64,000 nt of DNA, taken from Hibiscus mutabilis. Taxonomy: Eukaryota; Streptophyta; Magnoliopsida; Malvales; Malvaceae. Shown here piece after piece: positions 1-11,063 of this stretch. Below the pieces are notes generated by a model that worked only from the letters and a program-made list of their open reading frames with translations, was not told the origin of the DNA and did no database searches. Both the position numbers and the translations under genes were made by a program. How positions within the stretch are numbered: position 1 is the stretch's first letter; each line of letters begins with the position of its first letter. The DNA is taken from NCBI GenBank assembly GCA_019671005.1, contig CM033744.1, forward strand, positions 9,850,128 through 9,914,127, given 5' to 3'.

Positions 1-1584
1 TTTCTATCTGTTAACTCTCATGCCCAGGTAGAATCTGTGTAAATCTTCACAGATCTGTCTTGATTTTTTCCTGAAAATAAGTCCAAATCCTGGTGTAAAC
101 TTTAAGTATCGCAGGACTCTGTTGGCTGCCTCCATATGTTCTTCTCTAGGATCACTCATGTGCTGGCTGATTATGCTTACTGGATAAGCTATATCAGGTC
201 TGGTAAGTGATAAATAAATCAGTTTCCCAACCAGCCTTTGGTAGGATTCTCTGTTCACGGGAGTACTCGTGCCATTTTTTCCAAACTTCAAGCCTGCATC
301 CATTGGAGTGTTTGCTGGTTTACATCCAAGCATTCCAGTTTCCGAGAGCATGTCGAAGATGTACTTTCTTTGATTTATGACTATGCCCTCATTTGATCTA
401 GCCACCTCCATTCCGAGAAAGTACCTAAGACTTCCCAAGTCTTTAGTCTCAAACTTTGTTGCCAAAAGTGTCTTTAGTTTCTCAATTTCCTCTGTGTCAC
501 CTCTTGTAATAATCATATCATCAACGTAAACAATAATGAGAGTTTTTTTACCATCTGAAGCTACCTTCTTAAACAAGGTGTGATCTGCCTGTGTTTGCTT
601 GAACTCATTCTTCACCATGGTTTTCGCAAATCTATCAAACCAGGCCCTTGGTGATTGCTTCAGCCCATACAAGGATCTATTTAGCTTGCACACTTTCTGT
701 TTCGTTGAGTCTTCCTCTAAGCCTGGTGGAATCTGCATATATACTTCTTCTTCAAGCTTTCCATTCAAAAAAGCATTCTTGATGTCTAGTTGGTGCAACT
801 TCCAATCTTTATTAACTGCTAATGAGAGAAACACCCTTATTGTATTCAGTTTTGCCACAGGTGCAAAGGTCTCTTGATAGTCTACTCCATATGACTGAAT
901 AAATCTCTTTGCCACAAACCTTGCCTTGAACCTCTCGTTGCTTCCATCAGAATGTTACTTTATTGTGAAAACCCACTTGCATCCAACCACCTTTTTTCCT
1001 TCTGACAGTTTAGTTAAACTCCATGTATTATTTTGTTGTAGGGCTTTGACCTCTTCAACAACTTTCCTCCGGTCAGGATTTTCAAATGCCTCTTTCACTA
1101 TTCTAGGGATCCTTATACTGTTAATATTAGCCATAAAAGCTTTGAAACCAGACAATAGTTTTCCATAAGCAACAAATCTATCAATAGGATGATTAGTGCA
1201 TTTTCTTACCCCCTTTCTGATTGCAATCGGAAAATCATCTAAATTCTCATGAACTGGACTTTTCGAGACATCATTGCTTACTCTTTCCTCCATGGCAATA
1301 GGACTTGAGATCAGTTCTTGGCAAGTACTAGGCTGATCAATGGGTTCTGTGACAATTTTCTTTCTTCTGGTATAGGGAGTAAGCTGTTTGACTGGAGGTT
1401 GTGGGGTTTGAGTAGTGTGAGGCCTGGGAGATCTAGGTTCTGGAGAAGGTCTTCCTACTGGAACATTAGAAGAGCCGGGAGATGTAGGCTCTGGCGAAGA
1501 ACTTTTGACTGGAACACTAGGAGAGCTGGGAAATGTAGGCTCTGGAGAAGTTGTAGGATCATCAGAGTTGCTAGGTTGTTCGTC
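1..1584 (-). pseudogene. Copia linker and reverse transcriptase remnant
   Basis: A proline/serine-rich linker (about 1300-1584) precedes the RT domain, which begins near 1050 (NNTWSLTKL, VGCKWVFTIK). The second part (4-915) holds LHQLDIKNAFLNG, SLYGLKQSPRAWF, the catalytic IVYVDDMII (YVDD box) and LTRPDIAYPVS. Near position 60 the frame slips: the next frame carries the RNase H start KIYTDSTWA, followed immediately by a stop. The two RT pieces are also out of frame around 915-955. RNase H continues beyond the left edge. Confidence 0.9.
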
Positions 1585-2733
1585 CTATGTTTGTTCAAGG
1601 GTCGGAAAAGGAGACAACGGAAGAATATGAGTAGGAGCAATAGGCTGAAATTCCTCACATCTCTCCCCCTGAATCTTAGTCCCTATAAAATAAGGTTGAT
1701 TTTCAAAGAAAGTAACATCAAACGAAACATAGGTTTTCTTTGTAATAGGTGAGTAACATTTGTAGCTCTTCTGACTTGATGAGTATCCTATAAACGCATA
1801 CTGCAAGGACCTAGGATCAAGCTTACTCCTATTGTTGCTACGCTCATTAACAAAAGCTGTGCAGCCAAACACCCGAAAAGGAATAGCAGATGACCATGGT
1901 TTTAAATGTGGAAAAAGATGTAAAAGGGTGTCAAAAGGAGTTTTGAAGCCCATAGTTTTGCTAGGCATCCTATTAATTAGGAAAGTAGCAGTAAGAAGTG
2001 CTTCCCCCAAAGATACTGAGGAGCATTAGCAGAAAGCAGAAGTGACCGAGTTACCTCCAGTAGATGTCTGTTTTTTCTTTCAGCAACCCCATTTTGCTGA
2101 GGAGTGTTCGACATAAGAAGTAAGGTGAAAGATACCTTTCTCTCGAAAAAAGGAACCAAGGGATTTAGTAAGATACTCACTCCCATTATCACTCTGAACT
2201 ATCTTTATTTTGCGTTCAAATTGGTTTTCAATCATGTGATAAAATGTTTTAAATATCATTTCAACCTCCGATTTTTCTTTCATGAGATATGTTGAAGTAA
2301 CTCGAGAGTGATCATCAATAAAGGACACAAACCAGCGAGCCCCAGATACATTTTTAACTTTAGAAGGATCCCAAATGTCGCTATGTATGATAGAGAAAGG
2401 AGAGGTAGGTTTAAATTTAGTGGGAATATATGATTGTCTTGTATGTTTGGCAAGTTGACATGCATCACAGGTGAATGACGAGGGATGTTTATTCAGGAAC
2501 AACTTAGGAAACAATTTCGCAAGATAGTAGAAATTCGGGTGTCCTAATCGAAAATGCCATAGCATGACATCATTGGAAAGAAGGGAAGAGGAAAAAATTG
2601 TAGACGTAGGCCAACTGGGAATAGTTTTGTTTTGAGAGGATAGGCCATCAAGAATGTAGAGTCCGTTGTGTTGCCTAGCATTGCTAATCACCGTCCTCGA
2701 GTTGTTCCTGAAAAATACAACCAGACAGCCCAA
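1585..2733 (-). pseudogene. Copia gag-pre-integrase and integrase remnant
   Basis: The minus-strand frames show the gag-pre-integrase signature (LWHFRLGHPNFYYLAKLFP), then the integrase core with the first catalytic Asp in HSDIWDP, the second in QSDNGSEY and the Glu region in TPQQNGVAERKNRHLLE. They end with the conserved C-terminal segment FRVFGCTAFV. The core is broken by a frameshift near 2100-2190 and another near 1990, and a TAG stop at about 1585 interrupts the path into the linker. A further frameshift lies just left of the hAT-like insertion. Confidence 0.88.
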
Positions 2734-2741
2734 AGTTAACA

Positions 2742-3585
2742 CAGTGTTTGAAAAGGTGAGGGAGAGGCGCGCTAAGGCGCAGCGACGCGTTGTTGAAGCA
2801 CCTTGTCTGGGTGTAGGCGACGCGATTTTGGTGAAGCGGTGGGAGGCGCAACAAAGCGCACATATGGCTGAGGCGGTGGGAGGCGCTGAAATCACAACCT
2901 TTTTCAACTTTTTGTCTTTAACGTATTTTTTATTGTTTTTATTGTTTTATTATGTTATTATTTAAATAAAAGTTTAATTAATTGGGCAAAAAGAGAGGAA
3001 TTTGTTGACGAAGAGAAAGAGAAGGGAAAATGGTGAATACTGTAATTGCTTCAATGGATGGGGGAGGTTGTCGAAGAAGCAGAGGAACGGGTGGCTGAGA
3101 AAGATGAATTTTTTAACCCAAAAAGGTGTGGGCCCCACTACTGGGCAAAGTTTTTTACACATTACACAAACATGTTTCCCTTTCACTTCTATAAATTTTA
3201 ACCTTTTATTTTGAAAAGAAACAACGATTAAGAAAAAAAATCACTTTAAATGCATAATTTTTCAACAATAATTTTAATATTTGAATAAAATTAATATTTA
3301 TTTAATATTTTTTATAAGTTAAGTTTTGAAACATTTTCATTCAATACTGAATAATAAATATAATGTAATAAAAAATTTATCAATTTTAAACCAAGTATTT
3401 ATGCAATTTACATAGAAAGAATGGAAGAAATAGTGGATAGTATTTAGGTGATAATTTTATTTGCAATTGATTAATAAATTTTTAATTTTAAAAAATTGCG
3501 CCTCACTTTGATAAGGCGCGCGCCTTGCGCCTTGAACCTAGGACCACCTATCGCCTTAGCGCGCCTTGTGCCATTTTATACACCG
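2742..3585. mobile_element. Non-autonomous hAT-like element, 844 bp
   Basis: The element is flanked by a perfect 8-bp duplication AGTTAACA (2734-2741 and 3586-3593), the size used by hAT transposases. The termini are imperfect inverted repeats: CAGTGTTTGAAAAGG at the left and, reverse-complemented, CGGTGTATAAAATGG at the right. Both subterminal regions are rich in AGGCGC/GCGCCT motifs (left about 2765-2880, right about 3488-3570), around an AT-rich middle. It encodes no transposase. It splits the copia coding region between the protease and the gag-pre-integrase segment. The reading frames it creates from its own GC-rich arm are artefacts. Confidence 0.88.
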
Positions 3586-3593
3586 AGTTAACA

Positions 3594-4108
3594 TCACAAT
3601 TCTCATCTTTAACAATTTTGCTAACAGACAGCAGATTACAGGCCAGTTTTGGTGTACATAAAGAACATTAGACAGTACTAGATGATCATTTAATAGAACC
3701 ACTTCCTGATACAATGGAGAGAGATCCATCGGCAGCTTTGATAGATGATGCAAACGAATGTGGCTGGTACTCATGAAAAAGGTCACGATTGCCTGTCATA
3801 TAGTCAGAAGCACCAGAATCTACTATCCAACTCCAGTGATTGACTGTGGCCAAACAAGAAATTCTACCTTCTGTAGCAGGAAATGCAGTAGAATCTGATT
3901 TGGAGGACATTTGACCAAACATCTGTTGGAGCTCCACAATCTGTTGCTTACTGAAACTGCTGGAAGGACTGTCATGCGCAGTAACATCTGCTGGTCTCAC
4001 TGATTGAGACAGAATGGGAGAAAGAGACGCATCCGAAAGGGTAAAATTAGATGGACGAGAGCTCACTGGAGAGCTAATTGCAGAAGCAACAGGTTCTGCT
4101 GTAGCCAT
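3594..4108 (-). pseudogene. Copia protease region, gag deleted
   Basis: An open stretch starts at 4108 with a Ser/Pro-rich N-terminus and the segment SKQQIVELQQMFGQ, which normally follows gag. It then shows the retroviral-type aspartic protease motif WIVDSGASDYMTGN (active-site Asp in DSGA). Reading in the same frame past 3686 gives two stops (TGA, TAA) before the recognisable CTPKLACNLLSVSKI segment. No gag core or CCHC knuckle is present between the start and the protease, although copia gag is normally a few hundred residues. The gag core was therefore lost. Confidence 0.85.
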
Positions 4109-4180
4109 GTTTTCTAAATAGGGAAGAAAGGTCGAGAGAAGAGGGGGGGGGAATTAAAATTTGGAAGAAAGGATCGACCT

Positions 4181-4192
4181 AATCTGATACCA
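4181..4192 (-). other. Copia primer-binding site
   Basis: The minus strand reads TGGTATCAGATT directly after the LTR end CAACA. It matches the plant initiator-Met primer site TGGTATCAGAGC except at the last two bases. Confidence 0.85.
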
Positions 4193-4414
4193 TGTTGAAA
4201 TTAGAGAACCTTTTAGAGTGTTTTTCTGTAATATCTTATTCTAAATGCTGTACAAGAGTAATCTTTTTATAGGCTTTACAAGTAGTTAACCTAGAGTAGT
4301 CTACCTAAGAGATATAACTCTTATCCTTAATGAGATAGAGTTTATCTAGGTTTAAACTCTTAAATTCAAACTATTAGATGAGATAAGATAAGATTACAAC
4401 ACTTGATTTCAACA
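4193..4414 (-). repeat. 5' LTR of the copia element, 222 bp
   Basis: The LTR is bounded by the short inverted termini TGTTGAAAT (plus-strand left end) and ATTTCAACA (right end, 4414). It directly abuts a tRNA-iMet-type primer-binding site. The partner LTR is outside the window, so the target duplication (CAACT would be expected at the far end) cannot be tested. Confidence 0.85.
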
Positions 4415-4961
4415 CAACTAACCTACATGTATGATCGTTGCTTATATACATGCTTTGTCCAACCCCCCCCCCCCCTCCCCACCTCTTTTCGTATTGCTTT
4501 AAGCAGGCATAGTTGACACTTTCAGCGTATTTGATACTGAACAGAAATAAGCTACTTAGTGGATTATGTTACTTGAGACTTTATTTTCTTCTCTTGTATT
4601 GATGGGCCTAATTTTATTATCTTGTAGGTTGTAAATCTAGTGTTTGTTTGGTTTCTTACTTTTACATTATGGTTAGCAGTTAAAGATTTTAAAGCATTAA
4701 AATGCTGATAAATTTGACTCTTTTTTTTCTAAAAAAAATGATAACATGGGGGGAGCAAATTAAGATACTAACCCCCAAATGTAAAGTACCAAACATAACC
4801 CTATACCTTTAAGATATTATAATTTGCCCATGAATACGAAAGGAGTAACAAAATGAAACCTTTAGTAAGCTAATCCCACAGTTAACTTATTTGTATATTC
4901 TACATCACTATCCTGGTTGCACTGCTGCATTTTTAAATGCTTTATTTGTTTTTCTTTTCAG
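4415..4961 (+). other. Intron remainder of the NOM1-type gene
   Basis: No exon is recognisable. The stretch contains a C-run around 4466-4479 and a good polypyrimidine tract plus AG just before 4962. The intron also contains the copia element, so it is at least 4.9 kb long. Confidence 0.7.
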
Positions 4962-7524
4962 GAGGAGTATCTCAAAGAAGACAATCTGTCGTTGAGAAAT
5001 CTCACTCTTTTGCTATCTTATCTCTGTTTTTTTGGAGTTTGCTCGTGGTAGGTGCTCTCAGAAAATCTCCTTATTTTAATAAGGATGCACATAATCAAAG
5101 CTTTCCTAGAAGGGAATAGGTTCATGGTTAAGAGCATTTCTTCAGTACTCTGTTCCCTATTATGATGCCAGTGTGGTCGTATACATAGAACACAGGCCAT
5201 CATGGCTGCTGAAAAGCATCAGTTCTGCTTTTGCTTTAACTTAAGTGAACTGTAGCCATATGTAGAAAGATATTGGATATTGTTTATCATGCGCCGCCGT
5301 TTCTGAGTCATGAAATTACCAACATTAGGTTCATACATTTTATGGATGTTCTCTGTCATTGGCAGTATAAGTGGTTCTTCGCCCAACTTAAGATTCTGTT
5401 ATCTTTGATACTAGCGGCTTATGGTCATTATGTTTCTGTTCTTGAGTTGGTTACAATAATCTAATTTAGCATACATTTCAATATGCCTTTTGATGTATTA
5501 AAACATTATTCTCACGGCAGTATTTTCGATGATTGCTTCCCAGTGACTTAATATATGATTTTCTGATCATGTTGAGCAAGCGATTGACAGAGATTGATGT
5601 TTCTACCATCCTGACAGTTTTGCAATGTAAGGCTTATTTTAACAAGTTCCTTTTCTTTCTCCTTTTTTCTTTCTGTAATTGTTTTCATAATTTGATTGTT
5701 AAGAGGTATTTTATGTAGGCCAGAATGCTTACGCTTTGAACTGCCATGCCCCATTACTTTTTTCCTTTTTATTTGTCGGCATGGATTATCCTTTCCATCT
5801 CGTCTTTTTGTAAATTTTTACTGTGCATAAAGTAATCCTTTTATGGTAGTTGATGATTGCATAATGTTGCATGAATAGATATAAATTGTTCAGATGCTGG
5901 ACAAGCAAGTTTTCTCTAACAACTTCAAAAAAAGTTTTCTCTTAACATTAACTTCATTGAATGATAGGCTGTGGGATGAAAATAAGGGGTGATGATCCGG
6001 CTTCCATGAAAAACTTTATTCTTTGTGTTCAAAATAGGGTGAATGAGTTAAAGTCTTCCTCTGGAGATTGCGAGGCTAAAATAAACGGCAAAAGAGTAAG
6101 ATTCTTATTAATTTTCTTTCGGATCTAGTCTTCTATTTTTTCTTCTATTTTGAAAAATCTTATCAGTTTATTACATTTGCAGATGGAATTCATGCTTGAA
6201 ATGATATGTGATATAAAAAATAACAAGAAAAAGCCCAAGGAGGATACGGTGCAACACACTCGGGTAAAGAAATGGTTACAGAAGGTATTGCTTTTATATT
6301 GAATGACTTGTTTCAAGCGTCTCTTCTATCAGATCTTTTAGTTTCGCTTATTGTCGCCTGTAAAATCTTATATGTATTACGATTCTCAAGAAGGTTCTTA
6401 AGTTGCTAATAGGTTTATTTGCACACTTTTCTTTTTGTGTGCTTATTGTTACATGGTCCTTGATATTTTCAGTTAAGGGCTGAGGATGTTTTAATTAGAG
6501 GGCTTAAATGGAGCAAGCTGCTCGATACTGACAAGAAGGGCCAATGGTGGTTATCTGGGGACATGGCAGCTGCAACAGATAATATCGATGAGGTTGCCAA
6601 CACAATCGACAAAGAGGCTCTCGAAGCCCAGAAAATGCTAGAGCTTGCTGCCGCACAGAGGATGAATACAGATGCCAGGAGGGCAATCTTTTGTGTGATA
6701 ATGAGTGGGGACGACTACATCGATGCATTTGAGAAACTTTTACGGTTGGATTTGCCTGGAAAGCAGGTAAGCAGATGTTCTTCTTCAGCATTAGACAGAT
6801 GCCTTGTTTTCATCTATTTAACAGTTATTTCGCTATCTGATTACAGGACCGAGATATTATCCGGGTACTCGTGGAATGCTGCTTGCAAGAGAAGGTTTTT
6901 AACAAGTACTACACTGTTCTTGCTGCAAAGTTGTGCGAGCATGATAAAAACCACAAATTTACCTTACAGGTAGTCTTCTCTTTTCCTTTTGTGGATTAAG
7001 TGCCACAAATGCACAAAGATCGACATAGGGTAGACATTAAGAACTGCTACTTTTCTTTTAATTGAAATACTGTGTCGTGTGCATACGAAATGAACTCTCT
7101 CAATGTTATATTCTGACCTTTAATCTGGCATGTTTAACAGTATTGTCTCTGGGATCACTTCAAAGAGTTGGATTCAATGCCGCTTTTAAGGTCAATGCAC
7201 CTAGCAAAATTCATGGCCGAAATGGTTTCCTCGTTCACCCTTTCCCTCGCTGTCTTGAAAACTGTTGAGTGGAGTGATCCCCAGATGTTAAGTCCAAAAA
7301 GGATCATGCATTTCCGAATGCTTTTCGAGGCCATCTTCGAGTACCCTGATAAGGTTATATGGAACATGTTCACCCGTATAGCCGTCACCCCCGAGCTCGA
7401 AACTCTTCGACAAGGTATGGAGTTCTTCATCAAGGAGTACGTGGTGAAAACAAAAAAGAAAGTAAATGATAAATTTAAGGTTGCAAAGAAAGCCCTTAAT
7501 AACACCGAGGGAGTTCTAATGTGA
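4962..7524 (+). CDS. NOM1: NOM1/SGD1-type nucleolar MIF4G-MA3 protein, 3' part (7 exons)
   Basis: I read seven exons with GT-AG borders and consistent phases: 4962-5047, 5544-5626, 5968-6095, 6183-6284, 6473-6766, 6847-6969 and 7141-7524 (TGA). Together they encode 399 residues. Exons 1-4 give the end of a MIF4G fold (EEYLKEDNLSLRNLTLLLSY, then RGDDPASMKNFI, EFMLEMICDIKNNKK, HTRVKKWLQ). Exons 5-6 give the MA3 domain (TDARRAIFCVIMSGDDYIDA, IIRVLVECCLQEK). The last exon gives the conserved C-terminal helical region. Family members act in the nucleolus in small-subunit ribosome biogenesis by binding a DEAD-box helicase; that is family knowledge. The gene start, the N-terminus and most of MIF4G lie left of the window beyond the copia-bearing intron. 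No damage is visible in these exons. Confidence 0.92.
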
Positions 7525-9143
7525 TCCTCAATGGTTCCATCTTTTTTTTTTGGTCCTTGTGAGCTTTAATTATTGAATTATAGTTTTTGGTTGGCAATGT
7601 CCAATTTGTTAGAGAAATTTTGACCTAATTTTGTAGCTTTTAGGGGAACATTGTATTTGAATTGGTGTATTCGGTCCAATTTGTGTAATCATTGAATAGA
7701 TTCGATTTGATATATCTTGACTTAAAAATTACAACTAGTAAAATTCAATTTTATTTTCTATTTGATTTTTATAGTACAAAAATAAATTCAACTTTATAAA
7801 CAGTTAATATTTGATGCACAAAAAATGTAAATATAATGTAAAAAAAAACTTGATAATATAAAATTAAACCTAAATTAAACCTTAAAGATTTAAACTCTAA
7901 TTTTGAGTTTTAAATTAAATATCTGAAACCTAAATTAAATTGTCTGTTAAAAACAAATTTTTCTAGCCGTACATGAAATACACTTTTAAATTAGTGAATT
8001 TTAGCAGTACTATATAAAAAGAAAATACTTTGATATATAAGCATGTGTAAATTTTAGTTTATACAAGTCTTTTAATTTTAGGGTTTAAAGATTTATGTTG
8101 TAATTTAAGGTTTAGGGGTTTAGGTTGTAGGGTGTAGAATTTAAGATTTATGGTTAGAATTTAGAGTTTAAGTTTTAGGGTTAGGGTTTAAGGTTTTAGG
8201 GTGTTTGGACTAGGCAAATTTTGATAGGTAAATTTCCTAACGGAAATTTTCTGCATATACAAGGTCTCGAACTCAAAACTAGCTTAAGCAATATCAAGCT
8301 GCTTACTACTTGTACTAACTCGTTAATCAAATAGTTTTTTTAAATAATACTAAATGAAATCATTAAAACTTTGGTTTAGATCTTCAAAAATAGAATGATT
8401 AAACATGAAAATTATACATGACTTCCATCAATCTTCTCAGAGTAATCCTATTTGTTTTCGGAGAGCATATTTTCCAATAAATTGGACAATTTCATTCAAA
8501 TAATCTTCCTTCTAAACACTTCTTAGTAGGGATAAACGTTTGATTAAGTAGACTCGAACTAAAAAAGTTTTGAATTTACGAGTCTTGTTTTACGACTAAA
8601 TTTTTTTTTGAGTCGAGTCAAGTCGAGTTTTTGAATTTTTGTATAAATTTAATTGTAATTATTTATAATGTTATAGTGCACTCTGATTCTAATTTAAAAA
8701 ACTTTCTATATTCATATATGATATACATATATTTTTCCTACGTAATATACAAAATTGATGGATTTAACTTGAACTCGAAAACCGGCCCAATAACTATTAA
8801 AAGTTTCAAGTTATTCGAACTCTCATTTTATAACTCAAACTTTATTTGAAATTTTTTCGAATATAATTTATAAAATAACTAGTCCAATCAAAATGAATTG
8901 AATTTTTTTGTGTGAGTTTTGCTAACCTCCCTGAATACCTTAAATATGATATAAGCCAGTTGCTCACCTGGGGATTTTTTGCGTAGCAACTCGGTGTGCC
9001 ATTATCTTCCTTCTATGGTATTGTTTCAATTCGAAAACACTTTGCTCCATTCATTCATTCAATCCATTCTTCCAAAATGCATCAACTTCTCTTGCCAAAT
9101 ACAAGATTTTTACTCCCAAACAAAGAATCGGAAGAAAACCTAA
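7525..9143. other. Intergenic, AT-rich with degenerate TTTAGGG-like motifs
   Basis: No gene is seen. 7880-7950 and 8085-8215 carry many imperfect TTTAGGG/GGGTTTA words (plant telomere-like but irregular). 8560-8900 holds GAGTCGAGTCAAGTCGAG-type text and its loose complement (GAACTCGAA), suggesting an old inverted-repeat element with unclear ends. The 5' leader and promoter of the next gene must lie just upstream of 9144, but no convincing TATA box is identified. Confidence 0.5.
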
Positions 9144-10624
9144 ATGGCGTTGTTGAAATTTCTATTCCCACCGTCTCTGTTCGTCACTGCAACGTCTCTG
9201 GCAACTTTCACGACAATGGCAAGTGCTGGGTTATCGGAATTCAGAGGAAACAACGTTGAATACTCCAAGTTTTTCAACGTCGGTTCAACAGCTTTCGATG
9301 CAGAGAAATCGAACAAGGTAACGCTCCCCATTAGAATCGCCATGGCCACACTTTACACACCAGCTTTTCTTGCCGGGGTTTCTTCGTTGGCGATTTCCCC
9401 AGAAGAGAATCTCAGGTTCTTGTTGCTCAAATCCGCCTTTTCCATCCATTTCTTCAAGAGAGTTCTCGAGGTAATTCGAGTCTCCTTCCCTCATAAATCA
9501 TAAATCAAGTTGGAGAACAACAACAAAAGAAAAAATTAACTTAGACGGAGCCTGTAATCAAGATTAAAATTAAAATATAATTAATCATAAAAATTAGGAC
9601 CCAAAATTCATAAGGTGAGATATGAGTAGAAATTGTATGCTTCTTTTTGATATCCCGCGCAATCGTTAAAAAATTAGGTTAAAATTTAAAATGAGTGTTT
9701 AGAATTTAGGGTTATAATTTAGAGTATTAAGCGTAGACTGTATTTTTTAGGAGTAAGTTTTAAGGTTTAGAATTGAAGTTAGAATTTAGGATTTAATTTT
9801 TTTACTGTTAGGCACAAAAAGAGCATAAAAGGAGATTGTTCCTTTTCGGTGCTCTTTTTTATATTCTCACTTAAAAAAATTAAATTTAAAGTTAAGAGTT
9901 AATATTTAAGTTAAAGTTTAGGGTTTATGAAATTATAAGTATAGTGTATTTTTTAGGGTTAATTTTAGTCAGTGGGATATGGAGTGTGTAAGGTGTCAAA
10001 TAACTGACAGATATAACATTTGACATGCACATCAGTTCATTATCCACTAAATTTATACTCATACATGCTCCAACTATTTAAAATTCATAAAATTGTATCC
10101 ATCTGTCGCCCTACATCGTATACCTCCGTTTATGACTTAAATCATGTTTTTCTCGTCCTTTTTGCAGTCGTGTTTCGTTCATAAATACAGTGGGGAAATG
10201 GGCGTGGAAACGATGATGACAATACTCTCAAGCTACTTCATTTCCGGTGTGCTCATGATCTTTACCCAACACTTAACAACGGGGTTTCCAGAGCTGGCAA
10301 TAGATTTGAAAAGCCCCGGGATCCTTTTGTTTTTGGTAGGGATCACCGGCAACTTCTACCACCATTTCCTTCTCTCCAAGTTCAGAATCGAAGGTCCCAA
10401 CAAAGAATACAAGTTTCCGAAGGGTGGTTTGCCCCCACTACTTGTTCGAGGTTTTAGTTTTCTGGGGATTTGCTTTCATTTCCCAGACTCTGTTTTCGTT
10501 TGCAAATGCGATGGGCACTACTTGTTACCTGCTGGGGAGAAGTCATGCCACCAGGAGATGGTATCTTTCAAAGTTTGAAGAATTTCCCCAGAATGTTAAG
10601 TCTATGATTGAATTCTGTTTTTAA
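9144..10624 (+). pseudogene. Steroid 5-alpha-reductase-family (DET2-like) gene with 17-nt deletion
   Basis: Exon 1 (9144-9470, 109 codons) starts MALLKFLFPPSLF and is followed by GT. Exon 2 begins at 10168 after TTTTTGCAG. The joined product matches the membrane 3-oxo-5-alpha-steroid 4-dehydrogenase family (several hydrophobic segments, SPGILLFLVGITGNFYHHFL). At about 10427-10430 the frame breaks: after PKGG the family expects about six more residues before CPHYLFE, but only one base remains, which implies a 17-nt loss. The original frame then ends at 10578 (about 245 residues with an aberrant tail). The family C-terminus, CPHYLFEVLVFWGFAF to KSMIEFCF, continues in another frame to 10624. The lost frame contains the conserved His/Glu region of the cofactor site, so function is unlikely. 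Intron 9471-10167 contains TTTAGGG-like text only. Confidence 0.85.
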
Positions 10625-10796
10625 AATTCAAGGGTTTTTTGTTGGTTGAGAGTCGGAATTTATTTTCATACTGATGATAGATGCATAGATATTGTCATAT
10701 TGAGATTAGAATATGATCTTTGGATATATAAATATATTGAGTATACAGTTATTTTATCTATAATTTTTTTTTTTGTGAATTAATGATGACTATGAT

Positions 10797-11055
10797 GGGA
10801 AAAATTATATCACGGGCTTAGCTTACCATCTCAACCATGATCTTATCCAATAAAAACTATCCACTTCATAATATTTTTCTCCCATCATTTTTTTTCAACC
10901 AATGAATCTTCACTATTTTTTCTGTCATTTAAAAATAGTTTTCTAAGTTACTATATTATTGAATAATGACATGAAAAACAGTGGTGAAGTGGGTGATTTT
11001 TATTATATGGGACCATAGCTGATGTGATAAGTCAAACCTATGATATAATTTCTCC
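10797..11055. mobile_element. MITE, 259 bp
   Basis: Inverted termini are GGGAAAAATTATATCAC at the left and, reverse-complemented, GGAGAAATTATATCATAGG at the right (10797 and 11055). It is flanked by TATGAT on both sides (10791-10796, 11056-11061). No coding capacity is present. It sits directly beside the left end of the large MULE, in that element's target duplication, and its termini start GG(A/G)RAAATT, resembling the MULE end GGAGARAT. Confidence 0.75.
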
Positions 11056-11063
11056 TATGATCA

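Larger units (their letters stand above)
1..4414 (-). mobile_element. Ty1/copia LTR retrotransposon, degenerate, cut by window edge
   Basis: Read on the minus strand, the order is 5' LTR, primer-binding site, protease, gag-pre-integrase, integrase, proline/serine-rich linker and reverse transcriptase, which is the Ty1/copia order. RNase H and the 3' LTR lie left of the window. The element lacks a gag domain: the first Met at 4108 leads within about 90 residues to the protease motif. Several frameshifts and in-frame stops plus an 844-bp hAT-like insertion show that it is dead. It lies antisense inside an intron of the plus-strand NOM1-type gene, since the exons at 4962-7524 need upstream exons that can only be left of position 1. 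Confidence 0.93.

Noticed and set aside
1318..1752. 144-codon Arg/Trp-rich plus-strand frame
   Set aside because: It is a shadow of the Ser/Pro-rich copia linker on the other strand.
2666..2965. 99-codon plus-strand frame in the hAT-like element
   Set aside because: It spans the GC-rich arm and copia DNA and has no conserved domain.
4466..4479. C-run as a regulatory or assembly-gap feature
   Set aside because: A short homopolymer in an intron, with no further support.
9144..10624. Treating the 5-alpha-reductase as intact with an extra intron at the break
   Set aside because: No GT/AG pair at the break restores the missing residues; a 17-nt loss is simpler.
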